From: UCB3 sp964415605
Lineage (GTDB): Bacteria > Chloroflexota > Anaerolineae > Epilineales > Epilineaceae
NCBI GenBank assembly: GCA_964415605.1
Contig: CAYQBA010000119.1
Span: forward strand, 1-15,079
Length of the DNA stretch: 15,079 nucleotides
Direction of reading: 5' to 3'
Part shown: piece after piece, positions 14,552-15,079 of the stretch
How positions within the stretch are numbered: the first letter of the stretch is position 1
Layout of the letters: each line of letters starts with the position of its first letter
Made by a program: the position numbers and the translations under genes
Notes under the pieces: model-generated
The model's input: only the letters and a program-made list of their open reading frames with translations
Databases searched by the model: none
Told to the model about the DNA's origin: nothing

Positions 14552-14655
14552 CGGCGGGGCCGGCCGGCGGCGGCGATGGCGACGTGGCCCGCGGCGCAGG
14601 GCTGGGCGCCGGGCGACCCGCCGGGGACAACCCGACGCCCGTCCGCCACCGGTGC

Positions 14656-14661
14656 TAGAAT
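14656..14661 (+). promoter_or_regulatory. Extended -10 promoter of the Cys/Pro-rich secreted protein
   Basis: TAGAAT with TG at 14653-14654 gives TGCTAGAAT. It lies 38 nt before the ATG at 14700, leaving a leader of about 32 nt that carries AGGAGG. Confidence 0.55.
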
Positions 14662-14699
14662 CACGCCACCTCTGCCCGTCCCCGTAGGAGGATGAACCC

Positions 14700-15079
14700 A
14701 TGCACCTGCTTCCCGATCGACGCTCCGATCGCGTGCTCGGCCTGTTCGCCGCGGCCTGCGTCGGCTGGCTCGGGTTCGTGGCCGGCTGGCAGCCGGCCCC
14801 GGTCGCGGCCGAGGCCCAGGCTCAGGCTGAATCCCACGCGATGGTGGTCGACACAGCCGGGATCGACGCGGTCGCGGCCGCCTCGACCGCCGACGACTAC
14901 CCGGCCCACCCGTGCTACCCCTTCCCATGCGTGTACCCGTGCTACCCGCATCCGTGCGTGATCTTCCCGTACCCGATCCGCTGCTACGACCCCAACTTCC
15001 CGCCGGTCCCGCCCCCGGGCCCGCCGGTGCCGCCGCCGGGCGCCACGGCCGCGGCATCGCCGCCGCCGCCGGGCGGGAC
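14700..15079 (+). CDS. Secreted Cys/Pro/Tyr-rich protein (3' end outside window)
   Basis: The frame is open from ATG 14700 to the right edge (126 codons), with AGGAGG (14686-14691) 8 nt upstream. The N-terminus is a signal peptide: MHLLPDRRSDR, then a hydrophobic stretch (VLGLFAAACVGWLGFVAG), with likely cleavage near VAAEAQA (residues 35-41). Residues 72-100 hold five cysteines in a duplicated unit, PCYPFPCVYP then PCYPHPCVIFP, followed by IRCYD; the spacing is C-x4-C-x3-C-x4-C-x8-C. A proline-rich segment (PPVPPPGPPVPPPGA) follows and continues past the edge. The design is a short disulphide or metal-binding knob on a proline spacer, suited to a cell-surface or envelope protein. I recognise no family. 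A second, smaller Cys-rich secreted protein lies 6 kb away at 8030-8341 with a similar C-x4-C spacing. Confidence 0.72.
   Translation, partial: MHLLPDRRSDRVLGLFAAACVGWLGFVAGWQPAPVAAEAQAQAESHAMVVDTAGIDAVAAASTADDYPAHPCYPFPCVYPCYPHPCVIFPYPIRCYDPNFPPVPPPGPPVPPPGATAAASPPPPGG

Overview
The window is very GC-rich bacterial DNA, densely coded, with almost every third codon base G or C. No rRNA, tRNA, CRISPR array, insertion sequence or phage gene is visible. A Chloroflexota-like bacterium is the best guess (inference). The grounds are a secreted beta-propeller protein with a Thr/Pro linker (PTATPTPTAGPG) of the type common in that phylum, archaeal-type PurP enzymes in an otherwise bacterial purine gene set, and promoters of bacterial -10 type.

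Region 1 (1-4160, minus strand): a large SNF2-family ATPase with an N-terminal DUF3670-type region is followed, with an ATGA stop/start overlap, by a SWIM zinc-finger protein that runs off the left edge. This is a known kind of bacterial gene pair. A 24-bp perfect palindrome lies between its likely promoter and its start codon.

Region 2 (4005-5722): a 333-bp divergent gap and an MFS_3-type exporter on the plus strand, which ends convergently against purC.

Region 3 (5723-13414, minus strand): a purine biosynthesis island. In transcription order it holds a PurN-like formyltransferase, a secreted BNR beta-propeller protein, purD, a PurP of the Methanocaldococcus type that overlaps purD by GTGA, a small secreted four-cysteine protein, a second and divergent PurP, and purC. 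PurD makes GAR, the PurN-like protein would formylate it, PurC makes SAICAR, and PurP would use formate and ATP to formylate AICAR, the archaeal route that replaces the folate-dependent step of PurH. Strong GC hairpins follow the BNR gene and the small secreted gene. Extended -10 promoters precede purN-like, purD and the second purP, so the island is probably several short transcription units.

Region 4 (13440-15079, plus strand): a membrane-anchored or secreted protein of unknown function, divergent from the PurN-like gene; a 54-residue two-helix membrane protein; and a secreted Cys/Pro/Tyr-rich protein cut by the right edge. Several promoters here sit so close to the start codon that the mRNAs look leaderless.
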